A stretch of 64,000 bases of DNA from Alisma plantago-aquatica. Taxonomy: Eukaryota > Streptophyta > Magnoliopsida > Alismatales > Alismataceae. The position numbers were made by a program, and so were the translations under genes. The DNA lies in NCBI GenBank assembly GCA_963693085.1, contig OY856409.1:1167187749-1167251748 (forward strand), read 5' to 3'. Each line of letters begins with the position of its first letter. Within the stretch, counting starts at the first letter, position 1. Below are positions 21,104 through 32,027 of the stretch, piece after piece. The notes under the pieces are model-generated. The model did not search any database, was not told where the DNA came from, and worked only from the letters and a program-made list of their open reading frames with translations.

Positions 21104-22514
21104 ATAGCATGTGGTAATGTGATTAAGGTTTATATCTCAAATGTTTTATATCTTTTGAAGTTATTATACATATACTCTTATTAGAAAAGAATTAGGGTTT
21201 GAATGTCCACTTGTTTGATAAAGCCTTAATGCATTCAATTGGCAGTAAGTAATCAAGTGTAACCTTAATCATGTAGAGACCTATGCCATAGAGCCATCTT
21301 CAGTGTCAGAACTTACTAGATGGTGAAACGGGTATTCCCAAGGGAAACTCGGAGCGCATACTATTGAGTATCGGGGGGTGGCAAGTTGAGGATATATCCT
21401 TGTCATCCACAATTGCAGGTTATGGATGATGGCTATGGTCATGCCTATGAAATTTGATGTGATTGAGGATAGCTGCAGTTGTACCTCGTATTAGAGGGTT
21501 TTGTATACCCTATTTTCTAGTGTCATAACTTGTACCAAGTATGGACTAGTTGTTATCAGTTGACTATATGTCACTGTTGGCAGTTTGATTAGTATGTCAC
21601 TGCAGTTTACTCATACTGACCGAGGGGAAGAGATACTAGGATACCGACACTCCTAGATCTTATACAAAACTAAATAGCACTTCGTAGTGGTCAGTTGGAC
21701 TTTGAGTGGTATGAATCAAACTCCCCAGGGCATAATAATAAAAGATATAATACCTACCATGTAGTATAATTGCTAGGGTTTAATATGCATCACATTGGTT
21801 GATTAACCCTTGTCTTGTCTTTACACTACATAGTTCTTACATGATGCAAACTTATGAAAATTGTGTAATTCTGCTTGATGCTACAACTTATTTGCTTAAC
21901 TGCTTAGTATGCTTAAATTGTTCAATCTGTTCATATTTCTTATTCAATACCCTAATTCCTCAATGTATTTAGTGTTAATTAATATTTTATGATCAATATA
22001 TGTTGGAGAGAGTTATATCTCTCACTGGGACTGGGTCTCACCCGTAGGTCACCAGATTTTTTTAGGTGGTTGCGGGCAACGAGGTCGAGGTCGCGTTGTG
22101 GAAGAGAACCAATCTAGTGATCAATAGATTCAGAAGGTTGGTTAGTTGTAGATGTTAGTAGTAGAGTCCTAGTGTCGTCCCTGTACTCTCAGGTTCAGGT
22201 ATGGGATGTGTTTTCTAGATGATATACTCGTATCAACATGAGATTTTGGTAGTATGCCAATGTTTGTAAATATATGGCATGTACATGTGAAATATCTTTT
22301 GTATGCATGATGTGACTGAGGTCTTTGGACCCATATCTAAATACTTGTTACAGTATATAAGAATGGAATGATGGACTTTTTGTAAATGTTCTAGAGTTTA
22401 TATACATTGTTGGAATTGGTTTTAATTATCCCGCATTTTTTACTATGTGATTAATTAGTAGTTGATTGTGTTTTGTGTTTTGAGTAATCTCATTTAGCGT
22501 GATGAGGTGTCACA
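21104..22514 (+). repeat. G2 5' LTR, 3' fragment
   Basis: It matches 43182-45788 of the 3' LTR once the LINE and its target duplication are removed (1411 against 1410 bp). It ends GGTGTCACA before the PBS. It contains GAGAGTTATATCTCTC and the LTR reading-frame relative at 22008-22127. No gene. Confidence 0.92.
22008..22127 (+). other. G2 relative of the LTR reading frame (39 codons)
   Basis: It reads ESYISHWDWVSPVG...IFLGGCGQRGRGRVV...QSSDQ then TAG. It shares ESY-S-WD, PVG, FLGG, a basic Arg/Gly cluster and a Gln-ending tail with the G1 and N3 frames. The G2 3' LTR copy (from about 45287) is broken by TAG codons and a one-base loss in the T run. Confidence 0.4.
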
Positions 22515-22521
22515 GTTAAGT

Positions 22522-22533
22522 TGGTATCAGAGC
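22522..22533 (+). other. G2 primer-binding site
   Basis: TGGTATCAGAGC, a perfect Met-tRNA complement, 7 nt after the LTR end. The leader that follows matches that of G1 and N3. Confidence 0.9.
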
Positions 22534-22628
22534 TCTAGGTTTACTGAGTCTATAGGGACATAAGACTTAGGTTTGAGTCTGTTCTTATGTATCCAACATA
22601 TCTGATCATAGTTTATGCTTATGCAGAT

Positions 22629-22930
22629 ATGTCTGGAGGACATGAAGAACATGTTGAGAGTAGCTATTTTGCAGCAGGAGGAGGTGCAGGGAGGCAGGAA
22701 AACGATGAGGGAGTGCCAGAAGTAGGGCCAGAGAAACCCACAATGCATCATCTAGACCCGAAAATGATGGCTAATCCTGAGTTTCAGTCTATGTTTAGAT
22801 AGATGATGGCCACAATTACACATATCACTGAGAGAGCGCCAACACCTCAAGCTAGGGTAGCCGCCTCTAATGTGGAAGTCTCAAGGTGTCGAGAAGACAT
22901 TTGAACATCTTAGACGTGTTGGGGCGATTG
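22629..22930 (+). pseudogene. G2 Gag N-terminal fragment
   Basis: The ATG at 22629 starts MSGGHEEHVESS, then LDPKMMANPEFQSMF, matching the G1 Gag leader (LDPADMGNPAVQTMFGQF). TAG at 22800-22802 replaces the Gln codon seen in G1. The reading continues MMATITHITERAPTP, then shifts frame before KTFEHLRRVGAIE. It stops abruptly at 22930, where N3-derived sequence begins. The rest of Gag and the start of protease are deleted. Confidence 0.85.
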
Positions 22931-23862
22931 AATGAGTATCAAGAAATAATAAATATGGGAATAAGGGAGGTCAACCCTGTCCAGTAAAGATGTAAGAATA
23001 ATAATAAAGATCCTCCCCATAATGTGAAAATGTGATGGAATCATAAGATGTTTCATGAATGGTTGAAAATACATGATATAACAAGAGGAATATGATCCCT
23101 TATTCTCTTTCTTTCCAGGGACATGGCAATCAAGTGGGTCTTAGGACACTTGATGTGCATAATATAAAGATGTTTATGTGAAGTATACCTAAAAAGGTAT
23201 CAGTTTATCTTGGACTTTAGTTCCAAGTTGAGAATATATGTAACAAGTAATGTTCCAAGATGAAAGGAAGATAAGATGTAATGTGTTGATAACACATGTA
23301 ATAGGTAACAAGATAAGAATGTAATAATATATATGATGAATTATGTTGCTTACCTAGAATAGTCAACAATAGAATCAAAGTAAACATGTAAAATATTATG
23401 AACATCACTTGTTAGGGGTTTATGTTTTCATAAACATATCTTTCTCCAAGATATCTATCAAATAAGTCCTTGATTGATAAGTAACTTTTCCCTATGATAA
23501 GAGAATGAACAACTAATGAGTTACTTATTGTAAGTAATAAGGAAAGTTAGTATGGTGTTATCAGGTGAGATGAAACAATCAAGGTATGAAAGGACTTATA
23601 TAGTCTCAAAATAGATGACAGAGTATGATTGTGATTTTAAGAAAATGTTGATTTAACTAAGGAACATGAGAGTATATGTCCCATGTGAATCTTTCCATGG
23701 AAAAACTTGAGTGGAGAAACTTTGTATTGAACAAAACTCTATGATGTTCCATAATAACGAAATGTCACTTGAAGACATAATGGTATAATGCTGAAATAAT
23801 ATCTGCTTTCCCTTTTCTTTCTGGGATTTCGGGGACGAAATCCTTGTTAGGGGTTTATAATT
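22931..23862 (+). repeat. Extra copy of N3 internal 3' tail
   Basis: 932 bp, almost identical to 31096-32027. It begins AATGAGTATCAAGAAATA and ends with the PPT region (GTTAGGGGTTTATAATT). No long frame. A decayed protease trace is visible near 23115-23225: the words AATCAAGTGG, CACTTGATGTGCAT and CTTGGACTTTAG align with the G2 protease at 38109-38207. Confidence 0.85.
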
Positions 23863-24555
23863 TGTAACATCCCTGACCTGGGTTATGAACTAACCCCAGG
23901 TGTTTTTCTTAATCATGTGATTAAATGCTTGTGGTTATCTGTTGATAATGTAATTAAAGCTTATGAGGAATATATATTTCCCTTTCTGTCCTTTTGGACA
24001 ATGTTGTAATATTGTTTTGTAATACAGGGACCTATGTGCAAATTACCCAATTAAAAGGGGCTAACTTGCAAATTTCACATGTTAAGATGTTCCTTTAGTG
24101 TTGAGACATCATAAGAGTGAATGTGATGAAGTGTGATTGGTTCCCCAAGCTTGGGCACTGAGATGCAGCTTGTGGGGCAATCCTTGTGCTTAAAACCCTA
24201 ATTTTGGTGTAAAGTGCAATTTACCCAAAATGAGGGATGAAACTTGTAAAATACACATTTTAGAGTATATTTATGACTCTTGGCATCATTTAGAGTAAGA
24301 ATGATGAATAGGGCACTTCAATTGAATAATCAAATAAGAATGATAACCCTTATAAATTAAATAATCAAGTTATAAGCCTAATAACCCTTCTATATGTGCA
24401 ACTTAGTAAAAAGTTGGCTTTCTTCACCTTTAGACCTTGGGTTTAAGATGAGTTTTTCTTAAGTATGGAAGGGAGAAACGTGGCTTAGAAGAAGGGAAGG
24501 ACCTAGATGAGAAATGGAGAAACAAGTTGTCCTTATGTTGGAAATTCACCCAAAG

Positions 24556-24564
24556 TATATATAG
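24556..24564 (+). promoter_or_regulatory. Probable TATA box in N3 LTR A
   Basis: TATATATAG about 690 bp from the LTR start, in a context (ATTCACCCAAAG before, ACCTTTTCTCAC after) aligned with the G1 LTR TATA. The LTR B copy is at 32695-32702. Confidence 0.6.
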
Positions 24565-25079
24565 ACCTTTTCTCACTTAGCAAGGATTTTTTCCTTCACT
24601 TCCCTTCTTATCCCCTTGCTTAGACCGACTTAGGACAGATATCTGGAGCAGAGGAGGACGGATAAGGAGTTCTAGGTAAGCTTTGGTCATCTTCTTGCTC
24701 GGATTCATGGAGGAATTCATGGTGCAAGGTTGGTTTTATGGTCTTCCTTACTTATTTCCTCTTTCTAGCCATCTTTTCCCAACCTTTCCTTGGAGAAACA
24801 CCCTTGGACGACCTGTGGAGCTCAAGAAATCATTAAAGGCTTGAAGCTTGGAAGCTTGGAGCTCAAGGAATGACCTTAAGGCGGGTTTTATAACTCTAAA
24901 CCTTTTGCTTTCTTATGCATATCTTTGTTCTTGCAATTAGTACTTAGTTCTTCTTCTTTCCCACTCTTCCTTGCTTTCTTGCAACTAAAACCACGAAGAA
25001 CAGACCTTGATCTGGAGGTAGAAGAAGATGGGTGTGATTACCAATGTTACTTTATCAAACAGTCTTGTTTTCCCCCCTT

Positions 25080-26190
25080 TGGCCAAACGGTTTGGGGCAA
25101 ATGGTTTCACAAGGTCGGTTGGAGAAAACGGTCTCCAAGACCGTTTGAGGGTGTTGACCAAGCGTTTACCGTTTGGGATTTCTGTTCATAATTATGTAGG
25201 CTAATGAACCACCAAATTTGATGGGTTAACTCCAAAGAAATCGTAGGTTGAAGGCCAATCCATTAGGCAAATTGAATTGAATTAAGTGCTGATTTTCAAC
25301 CTGATTAACTTGACCTGTTTTGGCAAACGGTCTCAAGACCATTTGAGTGAGTTGACCAAGCATTGACAGTTTGGGATTCCTGTTCATAATTATGTTAGTT
25401 GATGACCCTACAAATTTGAGGGATTAACTTCCAAGGAATCGTGAGTTGAAGGCTAATCAATTAGGGAAACCTAATTGGATTAAGTGCTGATTATCAATCT
25501 GTTTTAATTGAACTTTTTGGGCAAACGGTCTCAAGACCGTTTGAGTGCGTTGACCAAGCATGGACCGTTTGATATTACTGTTCCTAATTATGTTGGTTAA
25601 TAACTCACCAAATTTGAGGGGTTAGTTCTCAAGGAATCATGAGTTGAAGGCTAATCAATTGGGCAAACCCTAATTGCAATTAGTGCTGAAATTCCAACAA
25701 GTTAATTTGAGATTTTAGGTTGATTAGCCCAAACGGTCTCAAGACCGTTTGGGGGTCACCCCAAGACCGTTTGGAGGTCTGGGGTCAAGTATAGTTGATC
25801 AATTGAAGGTCCAAAGGTACCAATCATATTGCAATTAAGTGCTGAATTGTTGATCAACTCGATAGACCAATCCTTGATGATTTTTCACTAGAATCCAAAG
25901 GATGGATGGGCCAAACGGTCTCAAGACCATTTGGAGCTCATCCAAACGGTCTCAAGACCGTTTGGTGGTCACCCAAGACCGTTTGGAGGTCTATGGTTGA
26001 GTATGGTTAGGTGTTTAAAGGTCTAAAGGTACCAAGTTGATATACAATGCAATGTTGATTTGGTGATCAATCCAATGATTCAAACCTTAATTGATTGACT
26101 TGGATTTTGATGATATGATGGGAAAACGGTCTCAAGACCATTTGGAGATCATCCAAATGACCTCAAGATCGTTTGGGGTCAGGTCATACC
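25080..26190 (+). repeat. Degenerate ~210-bp tandem units with palindromes, N3 LTR A
   Basis: AAACGGTCTCAAGACCGTTT occurs perfectly at 25523-25542, 25731-25750 and 25944-25963 (208 and 213 bp apart), with several one-mismatch copies between 25080 and 26180. Flanking sequence also repeats: TTGACCAAGC, TTCATAATTATGT, ACCAAATTTGAGGG, GAGTTGAAGGCTAATCAATT and TTAAGTGCTGA recur in the same order in about three successive units. LTR B has the same array at about 33200-34320. Confidence 0.85.
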
Positions 26191-26753
26191 CAATTTGGAT
26201 GATGTTTCTATGGTTTCAAAGTAACTAGTCTTACATTGATTAGTATTGAAGGATCATCGATTCCAAACCCTAATTCAATTGAATCAAACCCTAATTGATG
26301 AATGATTGAGGGTTAATTAAGGGTCAAATCAGTTGAAGTTTGACCTATTAAACTCAATTGAGGTATGAGTATAGGTCCAATTGATGTTTGGTTCCATCAA
26401 TTCAATGATTGAAGTAATCAACATTGGAAACCCTAATTCAATTGGATACCTTATGTAATGGAGGTCCAATGTGATTAAATCTTTGGGAATTAAGATGATG
26501 AATGTTCTATTGATCCAATAATGATTAGTAATGATAATCAATGAAGGAATGAAGGTTGAAACCCTAATAATACCTAAGTGATTAGAACCAATGAAAGGGA
26601 TAATTCTTAATTGTTTATAGGATTAATAGCTTGATACACTATGTTAACCATAGTAGCATGTACTTGATTGAAGGGTTGATGTGACCTAATCAAGTTAAAA
26701 GAATGAAAGATTAGAATACATATATATATATGAATCATGGAATGATCTTATGT

Positions 26754-26870
26754 AGCACGACCGTGTAAGGGAGCACGGCCGTGGTAGCCTTAACTTGCAC
26801 GACCGTGTAAGGGAGCACGGTCGTGGTAGCCTTACTTTGCACGACCGTGCAAGGTGGCACGGCGGTGGTG
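26754..26870 (+). repeat. 42-bp GC-rich repeat, N3 LTR A
   Basis: Three tandem copies of a 42-bp unit beginning GCACGACCGTGTAAGGGAGC and containing ACGGCCGTGG. Each carries an inverted pair (CACGACCGTG/CACGG.CGTG). The base composition is unlike the AT-rich surroundings. The LTR B copy is at 34898-35013. Confidence 0.88.
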
Positions 26871-29353
26871 TCCTATCAAGAAATTGAAAAGTTTTGGTAT
26901 TGTGTTGACATTGTTATATATGCATGTCCTTATTTGTATAAGTCATACAGGTTGATATTATGAGGTGATCATAGCCAGGTAAGAGTTATGATGTCATATT
27001 CCTTGAAAACAATTATAAGCTTTTAGAGTAATGATATGTGAAAAGTATATACATTGCTTCAATCAAGGTCATGTTGTTAGATGACTTGATGCTTATATGT
27101 CACTTGGTAACAAGTGTTATGATAATCTGAGGGTTTGAATAACCATGTTCCTGAATCATTTTATGCTTAATGCCTTGAAGGCCCAGATGGTTCAATGGTT
27201 GTTTAATCTAAACCCTAATGATACCTAAAGACATTAAGGGGTTAAGTGATTAGTAGATTGACCCGTGTTATGATTATTAAAGAAGATTACCAAGGTACCC
27301 TTGAAGGGTTCAAGTAGATAACAACCCTTGATCAAGCAAACCCTAATGATTATACTGGGTTGACTTAATCTATGTTAATCAAAGATGACTTGACCTAATC
27401 TAACCTAGAGTGATTTAAACATCATCTAGTAGTAAGAAGAGAGAGAAGGCTCCTAATATGAATAAGAATCAAGTAACATACTTTCAATATGTAAGAATGT
27501 ACATGATTAGGGTATGATCCATCAAGGTAAGATCATGGAAATCCTAATTACAATGATTAATGAATCTTAACCTAATTTGAGGGCATCAATGATGATAATT
27601 TTCATATATAATGATGCTATGAGCTCAATTCACTATGAAGTGAATAGTAAACCCTAATTCTAGGGTAATAACATGTAACGTGAATAGTAAACCCTAATTT
27701 AGGGTGATCTGATAAATGGAGTAATTCAGGGTTATGCCTTTGAGTATGAAACCCTAATTACAAGTTGTAATATGAGAAATCTTTATGCCTCAAGAGCTAA
27801 GAGGTTCTATAACCCTATGTTGAAGTAAAAGAATACAAACCCTAACTAATGAAGCATGGGGTATGTTAACCCTAGTCCTGGGTTATGCTTTCAAGTATGA
27901 AACCATGTGAACAAATTACAATATAAGAATTTTTATGCCTTATAAGACAAAGGGATTCAATAACCTTAATTGAGTGGGGTAAACCCTAACTCTACTTATG
28001 CTTTTAAGCATGAATCTTCATGATTAAAGTATGAGATGAGGAATCATTATTCCTAATCATAAAGAAAGGGATTGAATAACCCTAATTGATGTAAATAAGG
28101 GAACCTAGCCTTAGTGTAAGCATGAAGGTACTATTCCTGAATTGAAAGGTTAATTCTGCTTTATAAATTGCTGATCTGGAAATGAAATGTTTATTGTTGT
28201 CAATTGAATTAACTATGCAGGTTCTTATAAAAGGATGATTATATCCAGGTAAAGGTTATGATATCATATTCATTGGAAGCATGTTATTAGCTGTGTGAAT
28301 AGTGATATACCATGTTTCCTAGTTAAGTGACATCATATAAGATTGATAGGTTGCGAGAGCCATGAGTAACATCAAGGCCATGCTAATAAGATGACTTATG
28401 ATGAATTAAGGATTTGAATACCCTATTCTTGAATCATAGTAATGAAATGGTTAAGAAATGATATCCAATTGATAATTGATGTGAGTTAGACTTGATACAT
28501 TTAGTATTCTACTTTTATAGCTGTTGTTCTAATGATTAATGCTTGGAAACATGCTTGATGCTAAAATAATGCTAGAATGTACCTAACTAATCAAGTATAA
28601 TCATATCATGTAGAGCCCTGACCATAGATCCATCATTGTCAGAGACCAAATGATGGTGAAACAGGTTTTCCTAAGGGAACTCCTGGAGCATATACTTTTG
28701 AGTATATGGGGGTATATGGACGCGAATATCCTTACGTCCTAGTATAGGAATTGATGTAGATGTACTTTAATCTTTCAACCCTTCACTATATATTCATACC
28801 GGGTGATGTACCACAAATCTCCCAAAGAAATTACTAATACCGCATCGATGAGAGATAAACAAGAAATCTTTCGATGATGATGAGAGTTCAAAACTCCACT
28901 GTAACTATATAGCGAAGTTTCCAGAATACCCTGGATAGCTACTACAGCAGAGACACAAGATGTTCTGCAAGTAAATCCTCTTACTGATTGAGGAAGATGA
29001 GGTCATAATAATCCGGCTCTTTTGATGACCTATGTATGGTACCGACGCGATTTTTATAAATGGTCGGTTGGAGTATGAGAGGTATACCTCATCTCCGCAG
29101 GGCATAATGATGTTTGAAAAATATAATCAGCCGTATAGTATAACTGCTTAGGTTGTACTACGAGAAACAATGATTGATGTTACATTGTTGACTTTAATAG
29201 TCTGTTCAAGTTTCTAGAATACATGTTCTACATATGCTTTAATGAAGTGATTGCTTAAGTAAATGTTGTTTTACTTATTACCAAACCTGCTATTGATATT
29301 TTCAGTTACTTTGCTTCTGTTATTCCTTATATGCTATAACAAAGCTTCTGGTG

Positions 29354-29494
29354 GAGAGTTATAACTCTCGCTGGGACAATTATTCAAATTGTCTCACTCC
29401 CGTAGGTTTCTACTTTTTAGGAAGACGCCAAGGACGAAGGAATCCATTTAAGAATGAGCAACAACAGCAACAACAGCATCAGGGGCAGCAGTGA
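29354..29494 (+). other. 46-codon LTR reading frame of N3 (intact in LTR A)
   Basis: ESYNSRWDNY...FYFLGRRQGRRN...EQQQQQQHQGQQ then TGA. By eye about 28 of 46 residues match the G1 frame, with equal length and matching stop. In the FLG-Arg block several differences are synonymous third-base changes. The LTR B copy (37497-37628) has a CGA-to-TGA stop and an in-frame 9-nt shortening of the Gln run. No ATG lies in the immediate frame upstream, so if translated it would need a splice or fusion. It could be a structural nucleic-acid element instead. Confidence 0.45.
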
Positions 29495-29856
29495 ATCTCA
29501 GGTGGAGATACTGACTGTCTAGTCTTATAGATAGCATGTCTTATGTCGTCTCTGTACTCTCAGGTCCTAGGAGTCAGTAGGTCTGAGGATTTTGGCATGA
29601 TGCCTCGAGATTTTGTATCTTACCTTGTATAGTTAACAAGGTGGGTTTTGTTGTAATGCTCGAGATGTGTTTATTACAGAGATGTATCAATGGATCAGTT
29701 TGTAAATGACCTATCATGTTGTTTATGAAAGAGTTTTTATCTTTCAAAGATCTCTTTACAAAAGTTTTAAATTTTTAGTGATTTTTGATAATTCCGCTGC
29801 TAATCACTTCCGCATTCGTTTAATTTGATTGTCAGTTTGGTGTCGGTCGTTTCAAG

Positions 29857-29868
29857 TGGTATCAGAGC
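29857..29868 (+). other. N3 primer-binding site
   Basis: TGGTATCAGAGC, 2 nt after the LTR A end, with the same downstream leader as G1 and G2. Confidence 0.92.
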
Positions 29869-29977
29869 TCTAGGTTCACTGAGTCTATAGAGACATAGGT
29901 CTTAGGTAGTAGAGTCTGTTCTAAGTGTCCCCCAGTGTATCTGATGGTAACTTCTGCTCACATAGGAGGAGAAGAAC

Positions 29978-30665
29978 TTGAAGATGACTGGATCGGATGA
30001 GGAGTTGACTGTGGAGAGCAACAATACTACACTAAGAAGAGGTGCAGAGGAGCAAGCAATAGAGGGACAATTACCTAAGATTCCCCTAGCTAACCCAACC
30101 ATGATAAGGAATTCTTCCTTAGGAATCATTGTTGGGGAATTTAGGGCTACCATGATGTATCTAGTGGATCAAGCATTAGCAATACAACCCAGATTACCAA
30201 CTCCTAATGATGATGTTTTGGATATCAACAAAATATGTGAACCACAATAACAGGTTGAAGCAATGGTAAATGATGAAGCTTTGAGAACAAGCCAGTGCTC
30301 AACCTCAGTCTGATGAATCAGTATACAGTAATATAGGGGTTAGAATACAACCAGAGACCAGGACCTGCTATAGGTGTAGGAATCCTGGACATATCAGAAA
30401 TAATTGTCCAGAAGAGAAATATAAAGGAAGAATTGAGAAAAGGACTATCCAAACCCAGGAGCAGAGACCTGGTAGTTCCAAAAGGAAGAAGTTTCTGGTG
30501 TCACCAACACAACCAGAACCTAGTACACCAAGACAATGGTCATCCAGAAAGGGTAAAGAACCCTTCAGACCATACTGGGCACCTAGAATTTGCTACATAT
30601 GTAGGAAGGTTGGACATCTGGCAAGAAATTCCAAGCCAGAAATGTTATGGCAAATAAACCTCTGA
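29978..30665 (+). pseudogene. N3 Gag remnant with two zinc knuckles
   Basis: The ATG at 29978 (MTGSDEE follows) starts 90 codons ending in TAA at 30248-30250; a CAA codon is the likely ancestor. After a frameshift near 30283, a second frame is open to TGA 30663-30665. It encodes CYRCRNPGHIRNNC (30366-30407, a complete CX2CX4HX4C) and then CYICRKVGHLARNS (30591-30632), where the last Cys is Ser. The capsid domain is mostly missing compared with G1 Gag, leaving the N terminus and the nucleocapsid part. The remnant would at most bind RNA. It is not intact. Confidence 0.75.
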
Positions 30666-32027
30666 GGCAGAATCAACTTGAGACAATGAATAATCCTCAA
30701 GTCATGACAGGTTAGATGAAATAAATGTTATTCTTATATGTCTTTTTATGATCTCTTGGACAAAACTGAGAAAGTAATTGATTGAACATTTCTTAATTAA
30801 TCCTATAAGGACTTATAATGTTGTATAAAATAGATGTTTTATGTTACATGCTTACCTCCATAAAAAGGATGAAGTATTAAAGAGATGTCTGGATAAAATT
30901 CAGTAATGTTAGATCTTATACTTGTAATAATAGGAAAAGAGAAGGAAAATGGTAGTATACAAATGCATATTACCTTATCTCAGTATTTATATACCCTGGC
31001 CAGGTATACAATTGCTGATGATAAAGTAAATATGGAAACTCCTAGATTGTTATCTTTTTGATTGCTCTGATCAAGTAGTCATTCTGAAACAATCTAATGA
31101 GTATCAAGAAATAAGAAATATGGGAATAAGGGAGGTCAACCCTGTCCAGTAAAGATGTAAGAATAATAATAAAGATCCTCCCCATAATGTGAAAATGTGA
31201 TGGAATCATAAGATGTTTCATGAATGGTTGAAAATACATGATATAACAAGAGGAATATGATCCCTTATTCTCTTTCTTTCCAGGGACATGGCAATCAAGT
31301 GGGTCTTAGGACACTTGATGTGCATAATATAAAGATGTTTATGTGAAGTATACCTAAAAAGGTATCAATTTATCTTGGACTTTAGTTCCAAGTTGAGAAT
31401 ATATGTAACAAGTAATGTTCCAAGATGAAAGGAAGATAAGATGTAATGTGTTGATAACACATGTAATAGGTAACAAGATAAGAATGTAATAATATATATG
31501 GTGAATTATGTTGCTTACCTGGAATAGTCAACAATAGAATCAAAGTAAACATGTAAAATATTATGAACATCACTTGTTAGGGGTTTATGTTTTCATAAAC
31601 ATATCTTTCTCCAAGATATCTATCAAATAAGTCCTTGATTGATAAGTAACTTTTCCCTATGATAAGAGAATGTACAACTAATGAGTTACTTAGTGTAAGT
31701 AATAAGGAAAGTTAGTATGGTGTTATCAAGTGAGATGACACAATCAAGGTATGAAAGGACTTATATAGTCTCAAAATAGATGACAGAGTATGATTGTGAT
31801 TTTAAGAAAATGTTGATTTAACTAAGGAACATGAGAGTATATGTCCCATGTGAATCTTTCCATGGAAAAACTTGAGTGGAGAAACTTTGTATTGAATAAA
31901 ACTCTATGATGGTCCATAATAACGAAATGTCACTTGAAGACATAATGGTATAATGCTTAAATAATATATGATTTCCCTTTTCTTTCTGGGATTTCGGGGA
32001 CGAAATCCATGTTAGGGGTTTATAATT
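30666..32027 (+). other. N3 internal region after gag, without coding capacity
   Basis: Nothing of RT, RNase H or integrase is seen. 31280-31385 has the same faint protease trace as 23115-23225. It ends with GTTAGGGGTTTATAATT, the polypurine tract, directly before LTR B. The last 932 bp duplicate 22931-23862. Confidence 0.75.

Larger units (their letters stand above)
23863..29854 (+). repeat. N3 LTR A (5992 bp)
   Basis: TGTAACATCCCTGACC...GTTTCA. The first 40 bp resemble the G1 LTR start. Modules: promoter TATA at 24556, units of roughly 210 bp with palindromes (25080-26190), a 42-bp GC-rich repeat (26754-26870), a zone dense in AAACCCTAA motifs (26260-27990) and the 46-codon frame (29354-29494). 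It is not coding except possibly the latter. Confidence 0.93.

Noticed and set aside
26720..26732. TA microsatellite as a regulatory element
   Set aside because: Very short (about 6 repeats), one repeat longer in LTR B, ordinary slippage in AT-rich DNA.
27640..27700. Interstitial telomere array suggested by many CCCTAA words
   Set aside because: The motifs are isolated AAACCCTAA words separated by unrelated sequence, not tandem TTTAGGG repeats.
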